DNA of 64,000 bases from Pagrus major (Eukaryota > Chordata > Actinopteri > Spariformes > Sparidae), in assembly GCF_040436345.1 (NCBI RefSeq), contig NC_133224.1, positions 8,920,741-8,984,740 on the forward strand. The letters are read 5' to 3'. Below are positions 34,270-47,302 of the stretch, in pieces (positions within the stretch are counted from its first letter, which is position 1; each line of letters opens with the position of its first letter). The notes under the pieces are model-generated. The model saw only the letters and a list, made by a program, of their open reading frames with translations. It was not told where the DNA came from and ran no database searches. Made by a program: the position numbers and the translations under genes.

Positions 34270-37200
34270 CTACACAGTAGTGTCCATAGGCTCGTCCGCC
34301 ACACTAGAAACAACACTTTTTTGTGGAGGATCTGTGCTGTCACCTTTCTCAAGGGATTTAGCCAATCCCTGCTTTTCCTCTTGCTGTCCTGGGTTTTTAT
34401 TGGCTGAATGTGCACTGCGATCCTCCGCAATGTCATTGTCATTGGTTTGAGCCTTGGAGGGGGTGTTGGTCAACGCTCCAGGGTGAGTTTTCATATGGCC
34501 CTGTGGAAGACACCACATAATTAAGATTTACTCACAAGTCAAGAACGATGACATAATCAACTGTACCTATACTTTTGACTCAATCGATAACTTTTTCAAC
34601 CCTTACCTTAAGTCCGCTACGGCTGGCGTATGCCTTTCCACACTGGGAGCAGCTATAGGGTTTGTCAGGGCGAGGAGGCTGGGTGTGCAGTGCAGGTGCT
34701 GGGACAGAGGGCTCTGGGTCCTCTGAAGGCTTTTCTGGCCCGGTGTAACCATCCTCCATTGGGGTGTCCTTCTCCGGCGCTGGATCCAACACTGGAGGTG
34801 TGACAGTCTCACTCTTGCTTTTGCTTTGGGCAGCATCTCTCTCTTCAGCCTCCTGTGGTGCACTGCCACAGGCCTCCTCTACTTCAGGGGTAGCCTTCGG
34901 GCTGGCAGGTGGGGTGAGGGAAGGTAAGGGACTTGCAGCTGGGGGTTCAGGATTCGAATCAGGACCTGTTGTGGGTTCATCATTATTTACTCCTCTATGC
35001 GGGATATCATTTTCTACTTCAGGCTTCGAAACACAGAGAGAAAGAGGGGTGTCATCTGACTCTATGTCTCCATTCATGACAGCTGAATGAGAACTAGCTA
35101 AGGGTGCTTTGAAAGGGCTGGTACTGCCCAGGTCAGCATGGGTCTCCTCCTCAGAGTTCATGGGGCTACCATCAGCTTGGGCGTTGTCTCCCAGACACAG
35201 GGGGTCCTCAGCTCCTTCTGGGGGGGGATTACAGGTCAAGGGTGGGCTAACACTGGGTGTTGAGTGTTCGGATTCATCTGTCTTCGCAGACGTGGCATCA
35301 GCAGCTGTGGATTGCTTAGAAGTGGACCCTGAGTTGAGAGCATCCATTGGAGACTTGGAGCTTGTTGTTAATGCCAGAGGGAGGAGTTGTTGGGCGTTAG
35401 ATGGGGAGCCTATGGAGTCATTCTCGCCATCATCAAAAATGGCATTCTGCGTTTCTGGGGCGTCTTCAGGAGGTATATCTTCGTCTGGTGGTATTTGCCC
35501 TCCAAGGTGCAAGCGGATATGATGCTGAAGAACCAAGGCATTTGTGAACTTGCGTGGGCACAGTGGGCAGGAGTTCAAAGCACGGGAGTTGGCCGGTCTT
35601 GCACGGTGAGTGGCCAGGTGGGCCCTCAGGCTGCCCTTTGTGGAGAAGGAACGACCACACAGCTTGCAAGGGAACGGGCGCTCTCCCAGATGTGTGGCCT
35701 GGTGCAAACGCAGAGCTCTGGGGCAGCTGAGGACACGCAGACACACTCCACACTGATTAGCAGCCTGGGCAGTGGGAAGAGAAGGGGTAGTACCAGAACC
35801 TGAGACTGCCTGGCTGGTCACCAGTCCAATAGCGTTGGCACTTGGGCTCAGGCCAAGAGCAGCCAACATTTCCCTGCGATAGGCACTGGAGGTGGTGGAC
35901 AGGTCTTGGCCTTGTGTGTCCCCATTTGCTTCAGCAGGGGGTTGTGAGGAGGTGGAGGCACCTCCATGGGGCTGCTTTTCAAGTTTCTGTACCAGGCGCT
36001 GCAACTTGGAGGTGTCTGAGGTCTGGGTAGAGGTGGTGGGAGAGGATGAAGAGGTTGAGGAAGTTGATGGTTTAGGGAAAGGTGGGAAAGGGAAGGGTAG
36101 CTGATGAGGTGAAGTGAGGTGGGAGGTGGGGGGGTGGCCTGGGGGCCGGAGAAGTGCAAGGTGGTGAGGGGAGGCACCTCCGGGGAAGAGAATCTTGGGG
36201 AGGTGTGCGAGTTGAGAGTATGGGGAGGTTGTATGGAGGGCAGAGTGAGGGGGTGTGTTTTCATCAAATCTTTGCTGCTTTGCTCCTTTGAACTGGCTGC
36301 CCATGGAGGAGGATGAGGATGAAGAGGAGGATGGCAGTACAGTGCTAGATGCGCTGGCAGCAGCTGCAGCTGAGGCTCTGTTCAGCTGTAGCAGTGAATG
36401 GGCTGTGGACAGCAGTGCCATATCCACTGAGGGGGGCAGAGGTAGAGAGGAAGACGAGGGCCGAGAGGACGTGCCAGACAGGAATCCTAAAGCCATGTTC
36501 TCTGTCATCCCAGGAATGCTTCCTTTCACTCCAGTAAAGGACTCGTCATCATCAGCACGCCGTTTTCTCCTTCTCTGGATGGCACCAGTTGGAGAGCTAC
36601 TCTGTGTTTGCTCCGACAGTGCTGGGGGCAGCAGGGAGAGGGACAACTCTGGGTTCTGCTCTCTGTGTCGCAGGAAATGGGCTTTGAGGTTCCCTCTGGT
36701 TGTAAAACGGCTCAAGCAGACTGGACACTGGTAGGGCCTTTCACCTGTATGCGACCTCAGATGGATCTGGAGTGATGAATCACTGCTTAACACCTTTCCA
36801 CAAAAACGGCACACATGTTGAGGGCGTCCTGCTAAGGAGGCAGATCCCAGAGAGGAACTGGGCTGGAGATCCTGGGAATGGCTGGTGGTAGAAAGTGGAG
36901 GAGTTGGGAAACTGATACCATTGCTATGACCAAATGAGGAGGTGTTGGAGGATTTTTCATGGAGGTAGCGGTGCGGTAGGCCCAGTGACAAGGACAGAGG
37001 GTGTAGGGAGGCAACAGAGGAGCTGATAGTGGATGAAATAGATGAGGAAGGTAATGAGGAAGAGGTAGAGGAGGATGGAGGTCTGCTGCCATTCACGTGT
37101 GAAGCACCTGATTTGGAGACAGGTGGCTGGGGGAACAGGGAAGATGGAAGGCCAGTCAAAAGCGATGACGCTGTGGTGACTGGTGTGGCAGTAGAGGGGT

Positions 37201-39658
37201 GTGTTGGTGATGAAGATGCTGCACCATTAGACTTCTGGTTGTCTGCACCACTGGCCTGTGTATTACTATCTTGGCCAAAGACAGCTCCTCCAAGCCTTAG
37301 AACATGTCTACAGATCTCCTCAGTTATCTGCATCTGGTGGATTTGCCTCTGCTGTAAAACCCTCAGCTCCTCCAGGAGTACTGCCAGGGTCGGTGGTACC
37401 TGGATCTGTCCCTGCTGCCCCGGAGAGCTGGAGGTGTGCTGCTGACCTGGACTGGAGCTGTCACGATGAGGTGGCACACACTGAGAAGACGAGGAGGAGG
37501 AAGAGGAGGAGGAGGTAGTGGTGGTGGCTGAGCTGCCCATCGGTGGGGAGGTCATGGTGGAGTGAGAGTTTCCTTGGTGGGAGAGACTGTGGGAACCTGA
37601 GGTTTGACCCAGGGGAGGAGGTGAGTGAGTCTGGGATGACAGTGAGGGGTGAGGAAAGTCTGGGGAGAGGGAAGAGTGGGTGTTGGGGAGGGAGGTGGTG
37701 AAGGGGGCGATGTGGCTGGGCCAGTGAGGAGGAGGCGAGCTCTCGCTGGGTAAGGAGGGCGCGTGGAGCCCACCAGGGGATGGGCGAGGGGCCAGAGGTG
37801 GTTGGCAGTCTTGGAGAGAGGTGGGGGATGAGGAGGAGGACCCTGACGAAGTCACTTCTGAGCCAAGTGATGTGGACGGTGACTTCATGCCCAGGTGCTC
37901 ATCTGTGGATTGACAAAAAAGAAGAACAAGAGCTTTAAGAGATTTAAACTTAATTTACTTTCAGCTTGTTTCTATGCATTATTAAGCCCAGATATCCAGG
38001 TATGTGAACAACGGGCTTCAGTTACAGAGTGTGTTTATTTCATTGCCTCCAGTTATTGTTTACTAATTAAGTTAGCAAATTTGTGTGCATACCAAAAGAT
38101 CCTATTACGACTTCAAAAGAAATGGCCTTGAACAAAAAAATAAACAAGTGAAAGAAACTCGGCAGTCCATGAGTCTTTGTAATGTCTTGTCTCAATCTGT
38201 GCTCTCCGGAGCAAAACTCCTCAAACATCTTGCACACACAAAAAAGCTTACAGACCACCTTGCTGCTATGGCAACACATTTTAGAGGACAATGGGCATCA
38301 CCAAGACAACCCATAACCCCTCTTAACCCACCCCCTCCCTACAGCAGTTACGTCTTTCATCTCCCCATTCACCCTTCCCCCCTTACGTCACAGTGGAGGT
38401 CAAGGGTCAGGCCACGCTAAGGGTTCTGGGCACTGTCCAGACACTGTGATTGGTCAACTAATCTGACCTCTGCTGCTCAGGGGTCAAATTCTTTCAGAAT
38501 CTTGAGCACAGAGTGAGAAAGAGTAAAAAGAAAAAGAAGGGGGGAGGGTAACAACAATGGAGAGACAAACTAACTATTCCCTCCTGGAGAGATATAGTGA
38601 TGGAATGAAAGACTGTACCTCTGTGAAATTCATTCCCTGTGACTTCTTAACAAACCTGAACGAGAAGGAAACTAAAAAATAACTTCCCACGCTTATAATT
38701 TTAATTTGTGGAAGTTTACCTGCAGAGACTCTTGGGAGCATGCACTTGGACATATAACCCATTGCAACGCACAACAAGTGCGAGAGCAATCTCTCTATCC
38801 CCTCTGAATCTTTTTTTTCTCATCCATCTGAGCACCCCCCTAAGTGTGGAGGGGTATACAGTCAATAGGGCTGGGGGGCGAGAAAGAGGGAGAAAGAGAG
38901 GGGAGGGAAGTATTGAGAAGGTGGAAAATGGGGGGAGAGGGGTGCATTAGGGAGAAAAGCATGGACGAGGAGCAAAAGAAGAAGAGAATAGAAGGGTGGA
39001 AGATTAATCTTTACCAAAAAACACTGCCTTCCCTTCCCCCCACCCATGCACCTTATTGTTAACAAATAAGAGAGTGCTCTATACTAATCAAAGACCTCCA
39101 GCAGTCAGCGCTGAGCAGCCTGTTGGTTTCCTAGAGGACGGACAGCACATGAAAATGGCCACAGATGTATGTTAGTTAATCCTCCTCTATTCACTTCACA
39201 GGGACAAGTTTATTGGCCCCGACCAAAGTGCCTCAGGCCTCCATTTAGTGGGGCCCATTACAGTGAATGACAAAGCAGGAGGGGTTTCTTTAGTTGACAA
39301 ACTTAGATCTTAAACTTTTTTGTCTGCTAAATCAGGTGCGTTTGTTGGAATGTGGCCATGCATAAATAAATGTATGAACAAAATGGCACAAATCAACGAG
39401 AAAACACACAATAAATACACAAATCGTGTTAATCCAAATCCAGACTTTTAGCCTTTGAGGATTTAAAGTGAATTCCGCGTGCAGGGATGTGCGCCATTGG
39501 GTTGCAGGACGGTCGCCCTCTTTCAACAAATCCAAGACATAAATCGCATGCACACTTGTAAAAGATTTCTTTCTTTTCTCACCGTGAGATAGCAGCTTCG
39601 GGCCCCCTGGATCCGCGTTAACGAGATGCTGGGGTCGCTTCTGCTTCCGGCGTGACAT
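34270..39658 (-). CDS. sall2: SALL2, spalt-like zinc-finger transcription factor
   Basis: Minus-strand exons: 39583-39658, 34607-37902 and 34270-34500, giving 1200 residues. Residues 1-10 ([10 protein letters not shown]) form the SALL motif that recruits the NuRD repressor complex. [16 protein letters not shown] near residue 195 is the family's Gln-rich oligomerisation segment. C2H2 fingers are a pair near 387-442 (CRFCGK... then [15 protein letters not shown]), a triplet near 742-826 ([19 protein letters not shown], then [14 protein letters not shown], then [10 protein letters not shown]), and one near 1108-1130 ([21 protein letters not shown]) split by the last intron. The [13 protein letters not shown] and [11 protein letters not shown] segments point to SALL2 and not SALL1/3/4. 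The N-terminal C2HC finger of human SALL2 is absent. Much of the rest is Ser/Pro-rich low complexity. It should act as a nuclear DNA-binding repressor. Confidence 0.92.
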
Positions 39659-40036
39659 GATTCACGGCGAGTCAGACAGAGAGGGGGGCATCGGTCGGTT
39701 GAATGGCACTAGGCACGTTTTTTGCGCACTTGGAAGCGCTCCTGAAACCATCCGAGCATCCAAAGTTTAAAAGTCGCGCAAATCCCGCAACGAAAGGGAT
39801 GTCCAAAAAAAAAGTAAGATCGCTTCTGGATGTAAAAAAAAAATGAAGTTTGATGGAAGAAAGTAGAAATCAAAATAGGACATGTGTTTGGAAATCCGCA
39901 GGTCTGCGCCGTGTCATATGAAGCTGCCTGAGTGCGTGTGTGGCTGTTTTCTAAAGTCTCCTCTCCCCCAAAAAAAACTTGTCCAATTTGCGCCCCTCCT
40001 CTCCCACTGCTGCCCCGCTGCATGCACATACAGGGA

Positions 40037-40095
40037 ACACACACACACATACAAACACACACACACACACACGCCATACACACTCACACACACAG
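40037..40095 (+). repeat. (CA)n microsatellite
   Basis: Interrupted CA repeats upstream of sall2. Confidence 0.9.
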
Positions 40096-40701
40096 AACCA
40101 CTCCTTGTTCTTCAATGATATTTGCATTTCAATGGCGTGTAACACACAGCCTCCCTGGTTCTCTCTTTCTCTTTCTCCCCCAGCTTTATTTTTCTTTACA
40201 CACTCGCGCAGCAGCTATAAACTTTCAATAAAACATGACAATTAGGTGTCAAAGCATGCGGATGCCTAAAAACAAATCTAAACAGATTAAACAGATAAAG
40301 ATATATGTTTTCTTTTGGTCACCCTTCGAAGAGAATAAAATCACCACGAGTCAAATTAAGATGCAATAACATGTCCAAAAAGAATCAGGTGACTCATCAA
40401 TCAGGTGACATCTGTTTGGGACCCCCAGGTGAACTGCTCCTACTGTATAATTCTCACTAAGGCGGGTTAATAATGTAATCATAGCCGTGATAATTGGCTG
40501 GCAGGTGGTTTCCGTCAGCAAGAGTCAAAAATCCGTCTTCCCAGCAGGACAAGGAGCGAGCAGGCGATATTTCTCCCCTTTGATTTTCATAGGGCCAATT
40601 ATCAGCGACAGTGCAGTGAGTGGCTGTTGTGTACAAGTGGGGCCACACAGCCATTCCACATGCATGCATGTATTTCGTGTGTTATCACCAAGCGCATAAT
40701 A

Positions 40702-40740
40702 CCCCCCCTCCCCTACCTCCACCCCCCACCCCCCACCCCC
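40702..40740 (-). repeat. C-rich tract, G-quadruplex-capable on the minus strand
   Basis: The minus strand, which is the sall2 sense strand, has four or more runs of at least four G separated by one to four bases. It is about 1.05 kb upstream of the sall2 ATG. Confidence 0.75.
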
Positions 40741-40965
40741 AAAAAAAGCATCTTACACTGGAGCTCTATTTAAAAGGCAGAGAATAGATGGGAATCTTTG
40801 ACAATGGCGTGCTGGACACAGTTGAGTGAGCATCTCCCCTCTCTCACTATGAACCCCCGGATCCACTGCAGCACAGCACAATGCCCCTCTTTCACCCCCC
40901 GCCTTTACTCCTGTACCACGTGGAGAAATGGATAAAAGAGAGAGAGAGGGAAAAAAGTGGGAGGA

Positions 40966-40996
40966 GGTGGTGGTGGTGGTGGTGGTGGTGGTGGTG
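40966..40996 (+). repeat. (GGT)n trinucleotide repeat
   Basis: About ten GGT units followed by GGA units. Confidence 0.9.
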
Positions 40997-41795
40997 GAGG
41001 AGGAGGACAAGGAAGAGGGGGGCTTTATTTAAGTAGGTGTCTCACATTATACACATATCCACTCAGGGGCCGTGTAAGAAAACATGGCATTATTTTTGAT
41101 AGGGGAAGTCATTAAGTGTTTGACTTCATCCAGGTTCATTAGCATCACCTGGAAAATAAATGGGAAATGTCGATGTGAAGTCAAAGTCCAGCTTGTTTCA
41201 AGTGACTTCTCAGGTTCTTTACTTAACACTTTACTTAAGTACTAACACCACGCTGTTACAAGTGAAAGTCCTGTGTCAGAAATGTAAGTACTGTAAGTGT
41301 AATCATAAAATGGAATTAAAGTGATTAAATATGGAGGAGGAAAGGTTGTGTTAGGGGTATATGTAACACTGGTGGATAGTTGGATTGTAAATCAACTGGG
41401 ATTGTTATTTATTTTTATTTGATTGGCTGGCAAAAAAAACTGGGGATAGTTGTTTGTATATTAGTTGTTAATGAATTTGAGATTTTGTTGAAATGATATA
41501 TGAGTTAAAAGAAGAAAGGTGAGAAAGGCGTAGGGACATGTAAGTTTTTACTTCTACCTACTCCTGTTTCTTTTTGTTTTGTTTGTTTTTATTATGTTGT
41601 TTTAATTGTTTGTTCTAAATAAAGTCATTCATTCATTCATTCATGTAATTAGATTATTATGACTCATGCATTAAAGGTGCTATTTGTAAGAAAAGTTGAA
41701 TTTTGAGTCTCATTCCCAACCCGTCAAATAATGATGTTTGGGATGGCGGCCGACCCGTCCTACAATCTCAAAACGTTGATGACGTTGAAAAAAAT

Positions 41796-42334
41796 TTAAA
41801 GGGTGAGTTTACCCAAAAATAAGTTTCATAGTCCACAAAACATTTCTGGAGCTTCACAGCAAAACAGCGTTGCTACATTCTCCCGAACAACTAAGGACTT
41901 TTAAAATGTTTTAGAGTAAAATAATAATAATAATAAAATAAAATAAAGTAAAAACATAAAATGGCTCTATACAGCTCATCTGGTGTAACCCAAGTCTCCA
42001 GAAACCCTGGATTTGAAGAGGTGTTATTTACACCCTTTTTTAAATCTTCACCATGTGTCGAAGATGTAAATAATGTCTTTTCTCATCAATTCTGGATCTA
42101 TGGGCTTCCAGAGACTTGGATAACACCAGACAAGCCATATGGATCCAGTTTAAGTTTTTTTTGTTGTTGATTTGTTTTGTTTTAAAACAAGTCCCCACCT
42201 ACTTGAGCAGTTCGGGAGAACGCTGCAACACTGTTTTGCTGTGAAGCTCTGGTAGTGTTTTGTGGTCTACCCATTGGCATGGGGCTGAGAAGATAATGCA
42301 TGAATATTCATTTTTGGGTGATTTTATCCTTTAA
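41796..42334 (+). mobile_element. Long-inverted-repeat (foldback) TTAA element
   Basis: Starts TTAAAGGGTGAGTTTACCCA and ends TGGGTGATTTTATCCTTTAA, with TTAA at both ends. The inverted similarity continues inward: GAGCTTCACAGCAAAACAGC at 41850 pairs with GCTGTTTTGCTGTGAAGCTC-like sequence at 42230, and TTCTCCCGAAC pairs with GTTCGGGAGAA. Arms are about 110 bp with about 290 bp between. No coding capacity. Confidence 0.8.
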
Positions 42335-42461
42335 TTTGAAAGTAGGATTAACTGTGCTTTTTGTCTAATCGATACTACAGAATTAAAATATTAAAATTGA
42401 TTAACATTACTTAAATTATTAAAAGGGAAAAAAGCTGTGAAGCTGGAATCAGGAAATGTTT

Positions 42462-42526
42462 TTACATTGAAAATGATGATTATCAAAATAGTTGCTGATT
42501 AATATTAACTAATTGTTTCAGCTATA
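42462..42526. repeat. End fragment of an interspersed DNA repeat
   Basis: ATTATCAAAATAGTTGCTGA and TAATTGTTTCAGCT match the 3' end of the family at 18062-18398. Confidence 0.45.
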
Positions 42527-42654
42527 TGTGTCGACTGTTTATGTATATAACAAAATATAACAGTTTCTTGTCTTCATACGTTTTGCAGGCAATAATCTTA
42601 ATTTGTAAAACAACTAGTAACTAAAGCTGTCAAATAAATGTAGCTGAGAAAAAA

Positions 42655-42855
42655 TAATAGAGGTATAAGTAGAGATATAAGTGGCATACAATGGAAATAC
42701 TCAAGTAAGGTACAAGTACCTCACATTTGTAGCCTATTTAAGTACAGTACCTGAGTGCATAAAGCCTACTTTGTTTTATTCCACCACTGAAATAGCAGTA
42801 CCACATTAAAAAATACTCCATTAAGTCAAAGTCCTGAATTCAAAACATCAGTAAA
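42655..42855. repeat. AAGTACTT-type teleost repeat fragment
   Basis: Contains CTCAAGTAAGGTACAAGTAC and ATTCCACCACTGAAATAGCA, typical of this family. Confidence 0.5.
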
Positions 42856-43149
42856 GTTTAGTAAAAGTAGTAATAATAATGAATAAATAATAATAATCAG
42901 CATGTACATACCAAAAACAAATAGTCCTACTGAATGTGATGTAAATGTTTTGTACCTGTCTTGAGATTTTGAGTGACAATCAGCCAATGAGATTACTGTA
43001 TCCCTACAGCGTCACCTGTTGCCACCTGCTGAGTGAAGGACTAACTGGTAGGTTGTGTATTTTCCGAAACTAACGAGAAAAACGGGACAAAGGCGTTATC
43101 CCACTAAAGTTACGGTATCCGTTTAAGTTTAACAGAAAGTGGAGTTTTT

Positions 43150-43398
43150 AAAAGTCAAAGTTGTTTCTTTTAAAAGTAGCTGTTGAACAGAAAGAGGACG
43201 TGGCGGTTTAGCCTGAGAGCTCATCACTTTACTTGCTAGCCTGCTAGTGCTAACATTAAGCTAGCTACACCTAAACTGAAGCTAGCTCCTTCTTCATTCT
43301 GTACAACCAAGTTTTTTATAAGTAGCGTTATTTAATACGTATTTATCTAGTGTTTATCTCATTCATAATTTGAAATATATAAGAAGACAACATTAAAG
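43150..43398 (+). other. Probable 5' UTR exon of ccnb1ip1
   Basis: AACATTAAAG is followed by a GTAAGT donor at 43399-43404, and a matching acceptor (CTCCGCAG) at 43984 sits 8 bp before the ATG. The 5' limit is unknown. Confidence 0.5.
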
Positions 43399-43992
43399 GT
43401 AAGTGGAGGGTTAGCTAATATACCATTAACTACAGCGCTGCCAGTAAAAACTATGTGGGTTTATCAGCTAAACCACAGAAAACAAAAGCTTGAATGTTTT
43501 TGACAACCAGTTGTTGGCCTTGAAATTTGAAATTTAACTGGAATACAGCATCAAAATGTATCTGTTTGTTCCAGTTCTCAATTTTAGGATTAAAGAGGAC
43601 TGTCAGCCTAGTATTGATGCGAACCTGAGAAGAGTGGTGGAAAAGGACATCTCTAGCAATTCATAAAATAGCTAAATACTTTCAGTACTCACACATACAA
43701 ATTCAATTCTTTACCCCAGACTTGGTGACTTGGAGTCCAGAAATTTCACCAAATAGGACCTTGAATACTTGAAACCTCCAAAAATAGGATGTCCAATGGA
43801 GTCTAACCCCACACACAAGCTCGGCTTTGCGAAGAGAGACTCATTTAAAAGCCTCCTGGTCCCAGATTGATTTTTATTTGCTTTACACTGGCATAGTCAA
43901 GGTCTTTCAAAATCAAAATATGTGTGATTGCTCTATAGACTTGTGCTGATCTCCTATACTGAAATATGCCTGTGCTCTCCGCAGTCTAGGCC

Positions 43993-45952
43993 ATGTCTCT
44001 CTGCGAGGACACACTCCTGTGTAACTTCCCAAAGTGTCGGACCAAGCTGAACGGATTCGCCTGGGTCACAGCCTGCTCGCATGTTTTCTGCGATCAGCAC
44101 GGGTCCGGCGAGTTCAGCCGCTCTCCAGCCATCTGCCCGGCCTGCTCCTCTGCACTGTCTGGGAAGCTGGACATTGTAAGGACAGAGCTGTCACCCTCTG
44201 AGGAGTACAAAGCCATGGTGCTGGCAGGTCTGCGACCAGACATAGTACTGGACATCAGTGGCCGAGCTCTGGCCTTCTGGAGCTATCAGGTCGAATATCT
44301 TTCTGTCTGTATATGAACAGTGTCTTCTCTCTGTCTGTGTCTATGTAGTTGTCTTCACTTTTCCTATAAATCACCCAGCTTGTCAGTCTCTTTGTAAACA
44401 GGTCCATCAGGAGCGTATGTATCAAGAGTACAGTCTGTCACGGGCTGAGGCACAGCTGAAGCAGATGGAGAAGGTGTTGACTCAGCAGAACCAGTGCAGA
44501 GAACTGGAGCTCACCGCCATGAAGGGGGAAATCACCTCTCTGAAGAAAGTAAACCACAATTCTGAAAATCAAGTGTAGATTCATAGCGTCACATTTGAAA
44601 TGAGACCCTGAGACTGTCATCAAGTCCCAAAATGATTTGCTGAGTCCTCTTTTAGGACAAAGAAAGAGGTCTGAAGTAAGATTGTAAAATGGGCTTTAGG
44701 GGGGAAGTGAGAAGGATAGGTCCATGCTCATCATCTCTATTTTTTTCTACACTGTAGATGATGAAGGAATAGAAATTGGGGCAGCAAACTTCAAGATGGT
44801 GTCAATCTTAATATGTGTTCATAATCTTCAAACTTACATGACGATTTAGAAAGTTAGAAACATGAGTTCAGGAGAACATGTAGCAATGTATAACACATTG
44901 TTTCTTTCAGGTGATGGAGGATTATAAAAGGAAGTACAGCGAGGTGTCCGAGAGGCTGATGGAGAGGAACAGGCAGTACCAGAAACTACAAGGGCTGTAT
45001 GACTCTCTGAGGCTGCGCAACATGGTGGTGGGTGTGGGAGAAAAAGACATGCTGCCACAACCAGGACTACGTCACGACTTCAACACGGGTAAGAAAAACA
45101 CGTTTAAATTTTCGTTTAATAACAGAGGCTCGGTCTCTACGTGCAGGATATTTCACAATAAGAGAAGTGGATGGGGATTGTTGAAATTTATGAATGTCCT
45201 TCCATACTCACCAACTTTTTGACAGTATTTAAAAATTGGACTTGAATAGGATGTATTATACTATATATATCATTTGTACAGGATTGTTGGCTTTTTCGGA
45301 AATGGGCTAACTTTTAAACACTAACTTGCTAACAAGGTTTTTTAATGCTGTAAAGTTGGATGTCATAAAACACTTTTCGTATTAGCAATTATTTTATCAT
45401 TAAATACAGGAAAAGCTTATCATAATTGTTACATAACACACTGATAGTGACAGCAGATCCTTCAGCTAGTGTTGGAGAACAGCAGCTTGTCTTTAAAAAT
45501 GATTAACCTTTGCTTATGCAGTAAAGTAGGAAGCTTTTCTGTTTGTCTGAGATCTGAATGTTTTTATTGAATCAGTTGTACCCACAGTGATTAATGACAA
45601 TAGGAAGGAAGCACAGAGAGAGTAACGTTAAATAGCACAGAGGCACACACAGCTGTAGGTGTTTTGTCAATCAGAAGTAGTCATCAAGAAAGAACAGTGG
45701 GAGTAATGAGCTGATTGTCTATGTAAGGGAATTTTACTCAGTATAACAATGAGAGACATCCGTCAACCCCCTGCTTGTCACCCAGGGGTGGCTCGGCAGG
45801 CGACTCCCCAGAGAAGCCCTCAGTTCCTCTCCACGAGCCACGATGGGGACAGCAGATTCTTCTCCTGCCTGGAGGCCGACGGAGCCAAGACCTTCTTCCA
45901 GTTCAGCTCCCCCACCAAGGAGAGAGGCCAGCCCTTCATCAAGAAGCACTGA
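43993..45952 (+). CDS. ccnb1ip1: CCNB1IP1 (HEI10), meiotic RING E3 ligase
   Basis: Exons: 43993-44289, 44402-44548, 44911-45088 and 45786-45952, giving 262 residues (human about 277). HEI10 is a SUMO/ubiquitin E3 of the Zip3 group that concentrates at crossover sites in meiotic prophase, with RNF212. The N-terminal RING uses Cys10, Cys15, Cys28, His30, Cys33, His36, Cys48 and Cys51 (LLCNFPKC, TACSHVFCDQH, ICPAC). Residues about 100-180 are a coiled coil (EAQLKQMEKVLTQQNQCREL, MEDYKRKYSEVSERLMERNR). The C-terminal part is Ser-rich and ends PFIKKH. The ATG is the first in the spliced transcript. Poly(A) signal AATAAA at 46411-46416. Confidence 0.93.
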
Positions 45953-46410
45953 GATGGGAACAGCTTTCATAGTGACTGTAAAACACTAAATTAACAATAT
46001 TTATTCATATACAGTACGTTAACAACATGTTCTGTTGTATTATTTAGTTGTCAGTGTTCGGTCTGAGTGCATTATAGTAGTATTTTATTGTCATTTTGAA
46101 CTACAAATGTGTTTTTTGCTAAAAAATAACAAATACTGGACTGAAACTAGGAGTGAAATCGAATGTTCTACATTTAGTCATGGACTCATGAAGAAGTTCT
46201 TTGACAATGTAAAGACAGTAAACTCAGAGCAATGCTTTACAGTCTTCTCTCAATGCAGAGTAGAATGTATCAGATTCACCAAAATAAGAAGTATAAACTT
46301 CGTCATACATGCTGTATGAACAATTTGATTTGTGGTGTCATTCAAAGCAGAAAACTGTTAATGTGTTTATTGTACAGCCGTCTGGGCCATCCTCAGCAAC
46401 TGTCTCATAA

Positions 46411-46416
46411 AATAAA
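46411..46416 (+). terminator. ccnb1ip1 poly(A) signal
   Basis: AATAAA about 460 bp after the stop. The stretch from here to 47302 holds no gene and probably includes the ttc5 3' UTR. Confidence 0.6.
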
Positions 46417-47302
46417 GAATCAGTTTAAGGAGTGAGTGAGATATAATGCATAATTTCTGTTTGTGAATAAAAAACTTAGAATAATGAAATTAATCGGACA
46501 ACATTTATGGCCATTTTCTGTGGACAAACAGAAAATGGGCATCAAGGGCTCAAAATGTCTGCAAGAGAGCCCTCATGCACTTAATGATTTGACAGTAAGA
46601 TAGTAGAAAGTAAAGTCTGACTCTGTGAGAGTCAACATTGGGATTGGGCCAGAGTTTCTTTTGCACAGATATTTTAGCTATTTGATGAGTAACACCAAAT
46701 AGACAATGTAATAAAACCTCTGATCAGTAGGTCTTTTATACAGAAGACATTTAGACATGTCACTGTAGGAAAAGCATAGGTGTAAATAATAAAATGAATG
46801 GCCTTTTTAGCTGCTTTAGTTTCAGGTCCCAGTATTGAGCATGCTGACTCACTGGTATAGTTTACTGGGACACCTGACTAGAGCATGTTGTCATGTTCTA
46901 TTATTAGTAGCAGCTTTACTTTTTCTACCATGAAAGTTCACTTTTGGGGACCCCTGGCAGCTGATGACCTGATGATTTGAAAACAGCTGTTTTAAGACAC
47001 CACACAGACAATAGGTTTAAGACAAAAGGTTTAAGAGTAAAGTCACAATTCTGACATCTCATTTTCATCATCATCACAGGATAGTTCATGTAGCAACAAA
47101 CCCCATGTTATCCCCACAGAATACAAAAAAAGAACAAATTATAAATATAAACAAACGGGGGCTCTAAAGACAAAGTAACAGGGTAACATCTATTTACAAA
47201 ACAACGTAAAACAGGCACAGACTTTGGAAACTTCAATAACTATCCAAACTCTTCTTCAAAATTCAGGGAAAAAACATTTGGTCCTTGTGTTTCTTGTTGA
47301 GC

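Larger units (their letters stand above)
39659..43984. other. Upstream region of sall2 and interval to ccnb1ip1
   Basis: Contains CA repeats (40037-40095), a C-rich tract (40702-40740), a GGT repeat (40966-40996), TTAA-class repeats (about 41670-42334) and, on the right, the ccnb1ip1 first exon. The sall2 5' UTR should begin just above 39658. No other protein-coding exon was found. Confidence 0.5.

Noticed and set aside
34764-37518. Several plus-strand open frames of 86-159 residues
   Set aside because: All are antisense shadows of the long sall2 exon, whose zinc fingers fix the true strand.
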